A DNA stretch of 64,000 nt. Origin: Brotaphodocola sp003480315 (GTDB taxonomy: Bacteria; Bacillota; Clostridia; Lachnospirales; Lachnospiraceae). The notes beneath the pieces are model-generated. The model had not been told where the DNA came from, made no database searches, and saw only the letters and a list, made by a program, of their open reading frames with translations. The position numbers and the translations under genes were made by a program. How positions within the stretch are numbered: the stretch's first letter is position 1; the number at the start of each line of letters is the position of its first letter. Of this stretch, positions 26,901-34,317 are shown piece by piece. The stretch is taken from the NCBI RefSeq assembly GCF_964246085.1, contig NZ_CAXTPD010000006.1. One strand, 5' to 3'.

Positions 26901-28498
26901 AATGCCATTACTCGGATTTTGATTCCGAGGATGTAAAGAAATTCTCCGGCATGGCAGGCTGCGATATGCCGGATCTGCGCTGCCCGAAGTGCGGTGCCAT
27001 GATGTCGAAGCAGGGCTTTGATATCCCGTTTGAGACCTTCCTGGGCTTTAAGGGAGATAAGGAGCCGGATATCGACTTAAACTTCTCCGGCGAGTACCAG
27101 AGTAAGGCTCACGATTACACGGAGGTTATCTTTGGAAAGGGACAGACCTTCCGTGCGGGAACCATCGGTACCCTGGCGGATAAAACAGCATTCGGTTTTG
27201 TAAAACGTTACTATGAGGAGCGGGGCGTCCACAAGCGCAACTGCGAGATCGACCGGATCGTGCAGGGCTGCGTAGGCGTGCGGCGCACCACCGGACAGCA
27301 TCCGGGAGGCATCGTTGTTCTGCCGATCGGGGAGGAAATTTATTCCTTTACCCCGGTGCAGCGTCCGGCGAACGATATGACCACATCCACGGTGACAACG
27401 CATTTCGATTACCATTCGATCGACCACAACCTGTTAAAGCTGGATATTCTGGGCCATCAGGACCCGACCATGATCCGCATGCTGCAGGATCTGACCGGTC
27501 TGGACCCGGTAAAGGACATTCCGCTGGATTCCCCGGAGGTGATGTCGCTGTTCCAGAACACCTCGGCCCTTGGCATTACGCCGGAGGATATTGGCGGCTG
27601 TAAGCTGGGCGCGCTGGGTATTCCGGAGTTTGGTACGGACTTTGCGATGCAGATGTTAATTGACGCACAGCCCAAATATTTTTCCGATCTGGTCCGCATT
27701 GCCGGCCTGGCCCATGGAACCGATGTATGGCTGGGCAATGCGAAGGACCTCATTTTAAGCGGACAGGCCACCATCCAGACTGCGATCTGCTGTCGAGATG
27801 ATATCATGGTATATCTGATCCAGATGGGACTGGAGGAAGGACTTTCCTTTACCATCATGGAGAGTGTGCGAAAGGGTAAGGGCTTAAAACCGGACTGGAT
27901 CGAGGAAATGAAGAAGCACGATGTGCCTCAGTGGTACATTGATTCCTGCTTAAAGATCAAGTACATGTTCCCGAAGGCCCACGCGGCAGCCTACGTTATG
28001 ATGGCATGGCGTGTGGCGTACTGTAAGGTATTCTACCCTCTGGCCTATTATGCGGCCTTCTTCAGTATCCGCGCCAACGGCTTTTCCTATGAGCTGATGT
28101 GCCTGGGCCGGGATAAGCTGGAGTATCATCTGGCGGACTTTAAGAAGCGTTCAGACTCCCTGTCCAAGGCAGAGCAGGATACCCTGCGCGATATGCGTAT
28201 CGTACAGGAAATGTATGCCCGGGGCTATGACTTTATGCCGATCGACATTTACCGTGCCCAGGCCGACCGGTTCCAGGTCATCGACGGCAGGCTGATGCCG
28301 TCCCTAAGCAGCATTGCCGGACTGGGACTGAATGCGGCAGAGGGTGTGGTGTACGCGGCCAAGGACGGCCCGTTCCTCTCCAGAGAGGATTTTCGTGCCC
28401 GCACCAAGGTCAGCAAGACCATCTGTGACCTGATGAGTGATCTGGGGCTTCTCGGAGACCTGCCGGAGAGCAATCAGCTGTCGCTGTTTGACTTTTAA
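23981..28498 (+). CDS. polC: DNA polymerase III PolC-type (Gram-positive replicase)
   Basis: Main replicative polymerase with built-in proofreading, 1505 residues. Domains in order: N-terminal region about 1-190; a low-complexity Gly/Ala/Lys linker about 195-265; OB fold about 285-390 (KIEGEIGEVTVRGKI); PHP domain split around the exonuclease, with VELHCHTKMSDMDGV near 395 and VTDHG; DEDD exonuclease about 480-650 (VVFDIETTGFSP, AHNASFDVSFI, HHRAVDDAGC); and the polymerase core with GSRGSVGSS and PDIDLNFSGEYQ (catalytic aspartates near 1028-1030). A zinc-finger-like CPKC pair lies near 978 and 1004. The length is above the about 1440 of Bacillus PolC, largely because of the linker. Confidence 0.96.
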   Translation: MKAFLEVFPGLHMTDQMQELLTLVSVDRVSMTRDRSSLRVYIVSPRLIDKRNIWSLEKGIREQLFPGKQIQIRIFEKYTLSEQYTPEKLLTAYRDSLQAELKEYSIVEYAIFRKGQCTFPRPDLLHMTVEDTMVNRDKAGELKRVLEKVFHERCGLPVEVEYEYVAPVRAKASIQRELQARQEAERMTARAVAGMQKSEGGRDPGAVPSGSAGKTDPGAAGKAAAKNTAGNPEGKTAGNAAGGTAPAGRSGGKKEFKKNDWSSGGYRRKSDNPDVLFGRDFEDDFITIEKIEGEIGEVTVRGKILDKDSRELRSGKTIIIFHITDFTDTITVKVFANEDTLEDLNGAIKPGTFIRLCGMTTIDRFDGELTIGSVRGIKKAEDFTSKRMDHSPVKRVELHCHTKMSDMDGVSDVASIIKKAKEWGMEALAVTDHGCVQAFTEASHALDKNDPFKMLYGVEGYLVDDMKDLVENPKGQTFADSFVVFDIETTGFSPEKNRIIEIGAVKVEKGVITDKFSTFVNPDVPIPFEIEQLTGINDNMVLPAPKIDVILPQFLAFCEGCSLVAHNASFDVSFISQNAALLGLPFDPTVLDTVALARHLLPNLNRFKLDTVAKALNISLENHHRAVDDAGCTAEIFVKFIEMLKDRGVEDLEQLNRMSTLSADMIKKLPTNHIIIIAKNEVGRINLYRLVSWSHIDYFAKRPRIPKSVLSKFREGLLIGSACEAGELYQALLRGLPEADIIKIANFYDFLEIQPLGNNAFMLRDEKSPVKTEEDLKDLNRRIVKLGETLEKPVCGTCDVHFLNPEDEVYRRILMAGQGFSDADQQAPLYLRTTEEMLKEFDYLGPDKAEEVVITNTRMIADMCEKISPVRPDKCPPVIDNSDETLRKICYDQAHEMYGEDLPEIVSARLEKELNSIISNGFAVMYIIAQKLVWKSNEDGYLVGSRGSVGSSFVANMAGITEVNSLSPHYLCPKCHYSDFDSEDVKKFSGMAGCDMPDLRCPKCGAMMSKQGFDIPFETFLGFKGDKEPDIDLNFSGEYQSKAHDYTEVIFGKGQTFRAGTIGTLADKTAFGFVKRYYEERGVHKRNCEIDRIVQGCVGVRRTTGQHPGGIVVLPIGEEIYSFTPVQRPANDMTTSTVTTHFDYHSIDHNLLKLDILGHQDPTMIRMLQDLTGLDPVKDIPLDSPEVMSLFQNTSALGITPEDIGGCKLGALGIPEFGTDFAMQMLIDAQPKYFSDLVRIAGLAHGTDVWLGNAKDLILSGQATIQTAICCRDDIMVYLIQMGLEEGLSFTIMESVRKGKGLKPDWIEEMKKHDVPQWYIDSCLKIKYMFPKAHAAAYVMMAWRVAYCKVFYPLAYYAAFFSIRANGFSYELMCLGRDKLEYHLADFKKRSDSLSKAEQDTLRDMRIVQEMYARGYDFMPIDIYRAQADRFQVIDGRLMPSLSSIAGLGLNAAEGVVYAAKDGPFLSREDFRARTKVSKTICDLMSDLGLLGDLPESNQLSLFDF

Positions 28499-28550
28499 AA
28501 GACCCAACAAAGTTTATGGAAGATAAATAACGAAAAGAGGAGAAGAAAGC

Positions 28551-29711
28551 ATGATCAAACTGTTGAAAAACGCAAATGTTTATGCACCGGAGAAACTGGG
28601 GAAAAAAGATATCCTTGTGGAGGGAGAGAAGATCCTTCTCATGCGTGATTCAATTGAAGGGTACGAGGGCCTTCAGGGGGTGGAGACCTATGACCTGGAA
28701 GGAAAAACCGTTGTTCCGGCGTATATTGACCTGCATGTGCATATCACCGGAGGTGGCGGAGAGCAGGGACCGGCATCCCGTGTCCCGGAATCCCAGCTCA
28801 GCGAGTTTTTCAAAAACGGTATTACCACCGTAGTAGGCCTTCTGGGAACCGACGGCGTGACGCGAAGTGTCGAGAACCTGGTGGCCAAGGCCCGTGCCCT
28901 GACCGAAGAGGGAATGACGGTATATACCCTGACCAGCTCCTACGGTTATCCGCCGACCACCCTCACCGGAAGCGTAGAGCGTGATATCATCCTGGTTCCG
29001 CCGATGATCGGCGTCAAGGTGGCGGTATCCGACCACAGAAGCTCCAATCCTGGCGGCGAGGAGCTGATCGCGCTGGCAACCGCAGCCCGCAGGGCAGGTC
29101 TTCTGAGCAATACACCGGGACTGGTAACCATGCATATGGGCGACGGGGACGGAAGACTGGATCCGGTCTTTTATGTTCTGGACCACTCCGATGTTCCGGC
29201 CAAGAACCTGCTTCCGACCCATATTTTACGCAATCCGGGTCTGATCGACGCAGGTGCTGACCTTGTGCGCCGCGGCGGCTATATTGACTGCACTGCAGGC
29301 GCGGATGATGAGGAGGTGGAATCCGATACCCTGAAGCTTTATGAGCTGCTGCATCGTGAGGGCGTGAGCCTGGACCATGTGACCATATCCAGTGACGCGT
29401 TCGGCAGTCAGCCGCGCTTCAATGAGGAAGGCGAGTGCGTCGGACTGACCTATGCATCCCCGAAGTATCTGCACCGCACCATTCAGATCCTCGTGAGAGA
29501 GGGAATGCCGCTTGAGGATGCCCTGCAGCTTCTGACCAGCACTCCGGCCGTGCTCCTTGGAAAGGAAGGTATCAAGGGCTGTGTGGCAGAAGGCGCCGAC
29601 GCAGATCTTCTGGTACTGGATGAGGAGCTGAATATCAACAGCCTGTTTGCCCGCGGGAAGGTTGCTGTGTGGGAGCAGGAGGTGAGGATGAAGGGCAGAT
29701 TTGAACAGTAA
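28551..29711 (+). CDS. iadA: Beta-aspartyl-dipeptidase (isoaspartyl dipeptidase)
   Basis: Amidohydrolase of 386 residues that cleaves isoAsp-containing dipeptides from damaged proteins. The metal site is visible: DLHVHITGGGGEQGP near 60-74 (HxH), the likely carbamylated Lys in MIGVKVAVSDHRSS near 159, TMHMGDGDGR near 198, LLPTHILRNP near 222, and ISSDAFGSQPRF near 284. The C-terminal beta-domain ends EGADADLLVLDEELNI. AGAGGAGAAG precedes the ATG. It lies between polC and a GGDEF gene with small gaps, probably one transcript ending at 30865. Confidence 0.92.
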   Translation: MIKLLKNANVYAPEKLGKKDILVEGEKILLMRDSIEGYEGLQGVETYDLEGKTVVPAYIDLHVHITGGGGEQGPASRVPESQLSEFFKNGITTVVGLLGTDGVTRSVENLVAKARALTEEGMTVYTLTSSYGYPPTTLTGSVERDIILVPPMIGVKVAVSDHRSSNPGGEELIALATAARRAGLLSNTPGLVTMHMGDGDGRLDPVFYVLDHSDVPAKNLLPTHILRNPGLIDAGADLVRRGGYIDCTAGADDEEVESDTLKLYELLHREGVSLDHVTISSDAFGSQPRFNEEGECVGLTYASPKYLHRTIQILVREGMPLEDALQLLTSTPAVLLGKEGIKGCVAEGADADLLVLDEELNINSLFARGKVAVWEQEVRMKGRFEQ

Positions 29712-29732
29712 GACAAACAACAGGAGAATGAC

Positions 29733-30833
29733 ATGACTGATCTATACTTTTTTATCTTGACTGCCATTAATCTTTTTGTACTCCTTTTTATGTGTGTCCT
29801 GATCAGGCTCAGTGAAACCCTGAATCCCAGGCAGGCGAGAGGATTTTTAGTCACATATATTCTGATCGGCAGTATTTCCATTCTGGAGCTGATTTCCGTG
29901 CTGGTGAACGACGGACCGCTCTGGCTGCGCTGGCTGAACATCCTTTCCAATTACCTGGGCTTTGGTCTGACTCCTGCAGTGCCGATCTGTCTCGTGTATA
30001 CCCTGAACTGCGCGGAAGGCAGGACAGGGACGCTTAAGGCAGCAGTGGCCCTGGAGATCCTGTATCTGCTTCTGCTGACCTGCTCTCTGTTTTCCAATGG
30101 TCTGGTGTTTTCTGTAGATGCGGCAAACCATTATTCCCGACAGAGCGGATTTCACATTTACATGTTCATGTATTATCTGGGAATTGCTTATCTGCTGTTC
30201 AGCTCCCTGGAAATGGCCAGAAACTTCCAGAACAGGGGGCGGGAGCTGATCTATGCTCTTGCCGGATTTCTGGCCGTTGGGACGCTGGTACAGATCCTGA
30301 TCCCGGAAATCCACATTACCTGGCTTTGCGTCACACTGATTGCAGTGCTGTATTTTCTGTACTGCAACGAGATGTGGAATCAGCTGGATGGACTGACGGG
30401 ACTGCTGAGCCAGAAGAGCTATCTGAACCGAACCATGAATCTGGGAGCAAAAGACCGTATGCTGATCGTGTTTGACGTGGATGATTTCAAGCACATCAAC
30501 GATACCCTCGGCCATCTGGTCGGAGACCAGTGCTTAAAGGAAATCGCGGATTGCCTGAAAAAGGCATATTCCCGATACGGAAACTGCTACCGCATCGGGG
30601 GCGATGAGTTCTGTGTTCTGCTGCAGGAGCCGGAAAAAGAAAAATTCTGCAGGGAAAAGTTTTTCTGGGCCATGGAAAAGCGCAGAAAAGAAGTTCCCAT
30701 TCTGCCGCAGGTTTCCTACGGAAGCGCTGAGCTTCTGGAACAGGAAAGCATTCTTGACGCGAAAGAGCGGGCAGACCAGAATATGTATGAGGATAAAAAA
30801 GAACACAAGGCGAGAGTGACAGTTACGGAATAA
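29733..30833 (+). CDS. Membrane-bound diguanylate cyclase (GGDEF)
   Basis: Makes cyclic di-GMP from two GTP. The protein has 366 residues. About seven transmembrane helices occupy residues 1-215, resembling the N-terminal seven-helix sensor of clostridial kinases. The GGDEF domain spans about 225-366: DGLTGLLSQKSYLNR, IVFDVDDFKHINDTLGHLVGD read in blocks, and an intact active site RIGGDEFCVLLQ near 289-299. No clear inhibitory RxxD site stands out. The stop codon lies inside the terminator stem. Confidence 0.9.
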   Translation: MTDLYFFILTAINLFVLLFMCVLIRLSETLNPRQARGFLVTYILIGSISILELISVLVNDGPLWLRWLNILSNYLGFGLTPAVPICLVYTLNCAEGRTGTLKAAVALEILYLLLLTCSLFSNGLVFSVDAANHYSRQSGFHIYMFMYYLGIAYLLFSSLEMARNFQNRGRELIYALAGFLAVGTLVQILIPEIHITWLCVTLIAVLYFLYCNEMWNQLDGLTGLLSQKSYLNRTMNLGAKDRMLIVFDVDDFKHINDTLGHLVGDQCLKEIADCLKKAYSRYGNCYRIGGDEFCVLLQEPEKEKFCREKFFWAMEKRRKEVPILPQVSYGSAELLEQESILDAKERADQNMYEDKKEHKARVTVTE

Positions 30834-30865
30834 AAACCATTCCGTAGCTGTCATTTTTATTTTCG
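30817..30865 (+). terminator. Intrinsic terminator overlapping the GGDEF stop codon
   Basis: A 15-bp stem with one T-G pair (30817-30831 with 30839-30853) is followed by TTTTTATTTT. The stop codon is part of the structure. Confidence 0.9.
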
Positions 30866-30928
30866 TCATTTTTACCTATAAAAACAGAGGGAACAGAGGA
30901 CCGGAGAAAGCATGCAAAAATCCCAAAA

Positions 30929-30942
30929 ACTTGTCGACAAGT
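30929..30942. promoter_or_regulatory. Perfect palindrome ACTTGTCGACAAGT
   Basis: A 14-base perfect palindrome about 280 bases upstream of the acd promoter. It contains TTGTCGA on both strands, close to Spo0A boxes (TGTCGAA consensus). It also resembles FadR-type TTGT/ACAA half-sites. Which protein binds cannot be read from sequence. Confidence 0.4.
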
Positions 30943-31206
30943 ATACAAAAAGAAAGCCTGAAAACTTGCAAAACGAAACAAAAGTTAAATAAATAACGAA
31001 ATATAAGCGGAGATGGATCTTGTGAAGAGATTTTATGAAAAAGATAATATGTATAGATTGACATGTTTGTATAACTGTGTAGCAATTTTCATATTTCAGG
31101 AATAGCTTCGGAAAAAAACATGACATTTTAAAATGGCCCTACCATTTAAACATTGTTAAAAAAATTTCGCCCAAAAACGGCAGATATTTCTTGTAAAAGT
31201 TACATA

Positions 31207-31235
31207 TTGCAGAAAAATAACAGACTGAATATAAT
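31207..31235 (+). promoter_or_regulatory. Promoter of the acd-etfBA-dehydrogenase operon
   Basis: TTGCAG (31207-31212) and TATAAT (31230-31235) are separated by 17 bases, a good sigma-A-type pair. It is the best promoter in the 500-base upstream region. Confidence 0.65.
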
Positions 31236-31302
31236 CGCAGTGTCAAAAAAACCGTGGCACATGAATGATAAAATAAAAATCAAATATCAAGACTTACTTG
31301 GT

Positions 31303-31318
31303 TTGTCTGGATAGACAA
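31303..31318. promoter_or_regulatory. Operator-like inverted repeat in the acd leader
   Basis: TTGTCT-GGAT-AGACAA is a perfect 6-bp inverted repeat about 60 bases downstream of the predicted transcription start, a position suited to repression. The FadR-type regulator encoded at the operon's end is the natural candidate; this is inference. Confidence 0.5.
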
Positions 31319-31366
31319 TATTGGTCGAGCAAATTGACAACAATTTCTAAAAGGAGGAACTTACAT

Positions 31367-32503
31367 ATGAGTTACATTATTTCTGAAGATGGCAAGGAGC
31401 TTTTAAAGGATGTTCGTGATTTCTGCATCAACGAAGTAAAGGAGCAGGTGAAGGAGTACGACATTTCCGGTGAGTGGCCAAAAGAGATTTACGATAAGGC
31501 GATCGAGATGCAGCTTCACATGATGGATGTTCCGGAAGCGTATGGCGGACTTGGGCTGGATCATATCGATCAGGCAGCCATTGTAGAGCAGATTGCCTGG
31601 GCAGATGCCGGTGTGGCAGTTACCTTAAACGGAAACGGACTGGCTTTAAAGCCGGTACTCCTGGCAGGAAACGACGAGCAGAAGCAGAAATGCTGTGATA
31701 TCATCGTCAATGGCGGATTTGGCGCCTTTGCGCTGACGGAGCCGAATGCCGGCTGCGATGCAGGCGCAGGAAAGACCACAGCAGTCCGTGAGGGTGATGA
31801 GTACGTATTAAATGGAAGAAAGTGCTTCATTACCAACGCAAGTGTGGCAGATTTCTTTGTTGTAACCGCAATGACAGCGAAGGATCAGGGAACAAAAGGC
31901 ATATCCGCCTTCCTGGTATACAAAGGAACTCCTGGTTTAAGCATTGGCAATCATGAGAACAAGATGGGTATCCGCTGCTCTACCACTAGTGATGTGCTCC
32001 TTGAGGATGTAAGGATCCCGGCTGAGAACCGTCTGGGAGAGGAAGGAACCGGATTCATCACCGCTATGAAGACTCTGGATCTGGCCCGTACCTGGTGCGC
32101 AGTGATCGGTGTCGGCGTAGCCCAGAGATGTATTGATGAAGCAGTTGCCTACTCCAAGCAGCGTGTTCAGTTCGGCAAACCAATCTGTAAGAATCAGGCA
32201 ATCCAGTTCAAGATCGCTGATATGGAGATCCGCACCGAGGCATCCAGACAGCTGATCGCCCATTCCATCCGTCTGGCTGATATGGGACTTCCGTTCAGCA
32301 AGGAATCTGCAGCAGCAAAATGCTTCACAGGCGATTCTGTGATGCAGACTGCCATTGATGCAGTACAGATCCTGGGCGGCTACGGCTACAGCCGTGAGTA
32401 TCCGGTTGAGAAGCTGATGCGTGACGCGAAGATCTTCCAGATCTTTGAGGGAACCAATGAGATCCAGAGAATGGTAGTCGGAAGAGCCGTAATCGGAAAA
32501 TAA
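31367..32503 (+). CDS. Acyl-CoA dehydrogenase (short-chain/butyryl-CoA type)
   Basis: FAD enzyme interconverting acyl-CoA and trans-2-enoyl-CoA, with electrons passed to or from ETF. The protein has 378 residues from the ATG at 31367, behind AAAAGGAGGA. Signatures are FALTEPNAGCDAGAG near 122-136, KCFITNASVADFFVV near 150-164, and QILGGYGYSREYPVEKLMRDAK near 330-350 in blocks. The catalytic Glu is in IFEGTNEIQRM near 361. In clostridia such enzymes with EtfBA reduce crotonyl-CoA in butyrate formation or acryloyl-CoA in propionate formation. Specificity cannot be told here; no thl-hbd-crt genes are adjacent. Confidence 0.92.
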   Translation: MSYIISEDGKELLKDVRDFCINEVKEQVKEYDISGEWPKEIYDKAIEMQLHMMDVPEAYGGLGLDHIDQAAIVEQIAWADAGVAVTLNGNGLALKPVLLAGNDEQKQKCCDIIVNGGFGAFALTEPNAGCDAGAGKTTAVREGDEYVLNGRKCFITNASVADFFVVTAMTAKDQGTKGISAFLVYKGTPGLSIGNHENKMGIRCSTTSDVLLEDVRIPAENRLGEEGTGFITAMKTLDLARTWCAVIGVGVAQRCIDEAVAYSKQRVQFGKPICKNQAIQFKIADMEIRTEASRQLIAHSIRLADMGLPFSKESAAAKCFTGDSVMQTAIDAVQILGGYGYSREYPVEKLMRDAKIFQIFEGTNEIQRMVVGRAVIGK

Positions 32504-32537
32504 AGAAGAACACTGGTTGAAGGAGGATATAGAGAAT

Positions 32538-33323
32538 ATGGATATTCTGGTATTTGTAAAACAGGTTCCGGATGACAGCGTGGAGATCCATCTGGACGGG
32601 GCTGGCGTACCGGCAGTCAAGGATGTAGAAAAGGTAACCAACGCGTTTGATACTTATGCACTGGAGCTTGCAACACGCTATACGGAGGCAAACGGCGGTG
32701 AGGTTACCGTGGCAGCCATTGGAACTGAGGACTGCACCAGCATGATGAAAAACCTTCTGGCAGTTGGCGCAAAGAAGGCATACTTATTCAAAGACGATGT
32801 TTTCGCAGGCGCAGATGAAGGTGCTGTTGCAGCATACCTTGCAAAGGCAGTTAAGAAATGTGAGGCAGAGAATGGACAGCCCTACGGCATGATCCTCTGC
32901 GGCAAGGAATCTACCGATGAGATCGGCGGTCAGGTTGGAGCCCGCCTGGCAGAAATCCTGGGAACCGGCTTTGTATCCAGCGTGATCGAGGCAGAGCCGC
33001 AGGACGATGGTCTTGTGGCAAAACAGGAAACAGAGGAAGGCTATATCCGCTACAGCGTGGCACAGCCGGCAGTCTTCACCATCGCAAAACCGGCCTACGA
33101 TCCGCGTTATCCGAACATTAAGGCAAAGCTGGCAGCGAGAAAGGCCGTTGTGCCGGTATTTTCCGCTGCGGACGCAGATATTTCCGGAGAAGAATCCAGG
33201 GTAGCTCTGAAGGGCTACAGTGAGCCGCCCAAGAGAAGCGCCGGTATCCGCATCAAGGAAAAAGAGGCAGCGGACGCAGTGAGCAAGGCAATGGAAAAGA
33301 TGCTTCAGGATAAGGCATTGTAA
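32538..33323 (+). CDS. etfB: Electron transfer flavoprotein beta subunit
   Basis: ETF small subunit of 261 residues. The ATG at 32538 follows GAAGGAGGA; an earlier in-frame ATG at 32517 overlaps that site. Motifs are ILVFVKQVPDD at the N-terminus, NAFDTYALELA near 39-49, the nucleotide-binding loop region CGKESTDEIGGQVGARLAE near 121-139, and the ETF-beta tail GIRIKEKEA. It pairs with EtfA directly downstream and carries electrons between the acyl-CoA dehydrogenase and the other flavoenzyme of the operon. Confidence 0.93.
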   Translation: MDILVFVKQVPDDSVEIHLDGAGVPAVKDVEKVTNAFDTYALELATRYTEANGGEVTVAAIGTEDCTSMMKNLLAVGAKKAYLFKDDVFAGADEGAVAAYLAKAVKKCEAENGQPYGMILCGKESTDEIGGQVGARLAEILGTGFVSSVIEAEPQDDGLVAKQETEEGYIRYSVAQPAVFTIAKPAYDPRYPNIKAKLAARKAVVPVFSAADADISGEESRVALKGYSEPPKRSAGIRIKEKEAADAVSKAMEKMLQDKAL

Positions 33324-33337
33324 GGAGGAGACCGCAG

Positions 33338-34270
33338 ATGAAAGTACTGGTATATATTGAAACAAAAGAGGGTGCACCGGTTCCGGGCAGTCTGGAGCTT
33401 CTGACTGCCGCAAAGGAGCTTGGCGAGACAGTTGCCGTTGCCGTGGAGGATAAAGCTGCCGCAGAGAAGGCAGCAGCTTATGGAGCAAAGGTTACCGTAT
33501 TAAAAAACGGTGAAGCTTCAGAAGATGCACAGACCGCTGCGCTGGAGAGCTATATCCGGGAGGTGCAGCCGGAGCTGGTCCTGTTTTCCGGCACCCAGCT
33601 CGGAAAAGACCTTGCACCGCGTCTGGCACAGCGCTTTGACGCAGGCTGCGTAACCGATGTGACGGTCATTGACAAGACAGACAGCGGACTGGAATTTGTA
33701 CGGCCGGCATACGGCGGAACCATTCTGGAGCGCCTTTTCGTATCCGGTCCCATCCAGTTTGCAACTGTCCGCAGCGGCAGCTTCGAAAAACCGGAGGCTG
33801 CAGAGGGCAGCGTAGAGGAAAAAGACATGCCGTTCGCTGAAGATATCCTCAAAGCAAAGGTTCTGGACGCAGCGAAGGAAATTACGGAAGCCATTGATCT
33901 GGAAGGTGCGGATGTCATTGTGACCGGAGGCCGCGGTATGGGTGACGCCGAAGGCTTTAAGCTGGTGGAGGAGCTGGCAGCACTGTTAGGCGGTGTGGTC
34001 GGAGCGTCCCGTCCGGCCATCGAGGCAGGCTGGGCATCCCGTGCTCACCAGGTAGGCCAGTCCGGCAAGATCGTTGCGCCGAGGCTTTACATTGCCTGCG
34101 GTGTATCCGGAGCCATGCAGCATGTATCCGGTATCATGGGATCCAAATATATTGTAGCCATCAACAAGGATGAGGCTGCCTCCATTTTCGATATCGCGGA
34201 TGTCGGTATTGTGGGAGATGTCAAAGAAATCCTTCCGCTTCTGATCGAAGAAATCAAAAAACGGAAATAA
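33338..34270 (+). CDS. etfA: Electron transfer flavoprotein alpha subunit
   Basis: FAD-carrying ETF large subunit of 310 residues. The C-terminal FAD domain shows VIVTGGRGMGDAEGFKLVEELAA near 189-212 in blocks, VGASRPAIEAGWASRAHQVGQSGKIVAPRLYIACGVSGAMQHVSGI in successive blocks near 217-265, and INKDEAASIFDIADVGIVGD near 275-294. No N-terminal CxxCxxC ferredoxin extension is present, unlike EtfA of bifurcating lactate dehydrogenase (LctC). That argues against that exact complex. AAGGAGGAG precedes the start, 15 bases after etfB. Confidence 0.93.
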   Translation: MKVLVYIETKEGAPVPGSLELLTAAKELGETVAVAVEDKAAAEKAAAYGAKVTVLKNGEASEDAQTAALESYIREVQPELVLFSGTQLGKDLAPRLAQRFDAGCVTDVTVIDKTDSGLEFVRPAYGGTILERLFVSGPIQFATVRSGSFEKPEAAEGSVEEKDMPFAEDILKAKVLDAAKEITEAIDLEGADVIVTGGRGMGDAEGFKLVEELAALLGGVVGASRPAIEAGWASRAHQVGQSGKIVAPRLYIACGVSGAMQHVSGIMGSKYIVAINKDEAASIFDIADVGIVGDVKEILPLLIEEIKKRK

Positions 34271-34317
34271 ACTTGATGCCTGGGGGAGTTACCCTTATAA
34301 TATGAGGAGGAATTACA

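Larger units (their letters stand above)
30866..31366. other. Long AT-rich regulatory region before the acd-etf operon
   Basis: About 500 bases contain no convincing gene. They hold a perfect 14-bp palindrome at 30929-30942, a TTGCAG-17-TATAAT promoter at 31207-31235, and the inverted repeat TTGTCT-GGAT-AGACAA at 31303-31318 in the leader. The leader runs about 125 bases from the predicted start to the acd ATG. The composition is clearly more AT-rich than the genes on either side. Confidence 0.7.
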
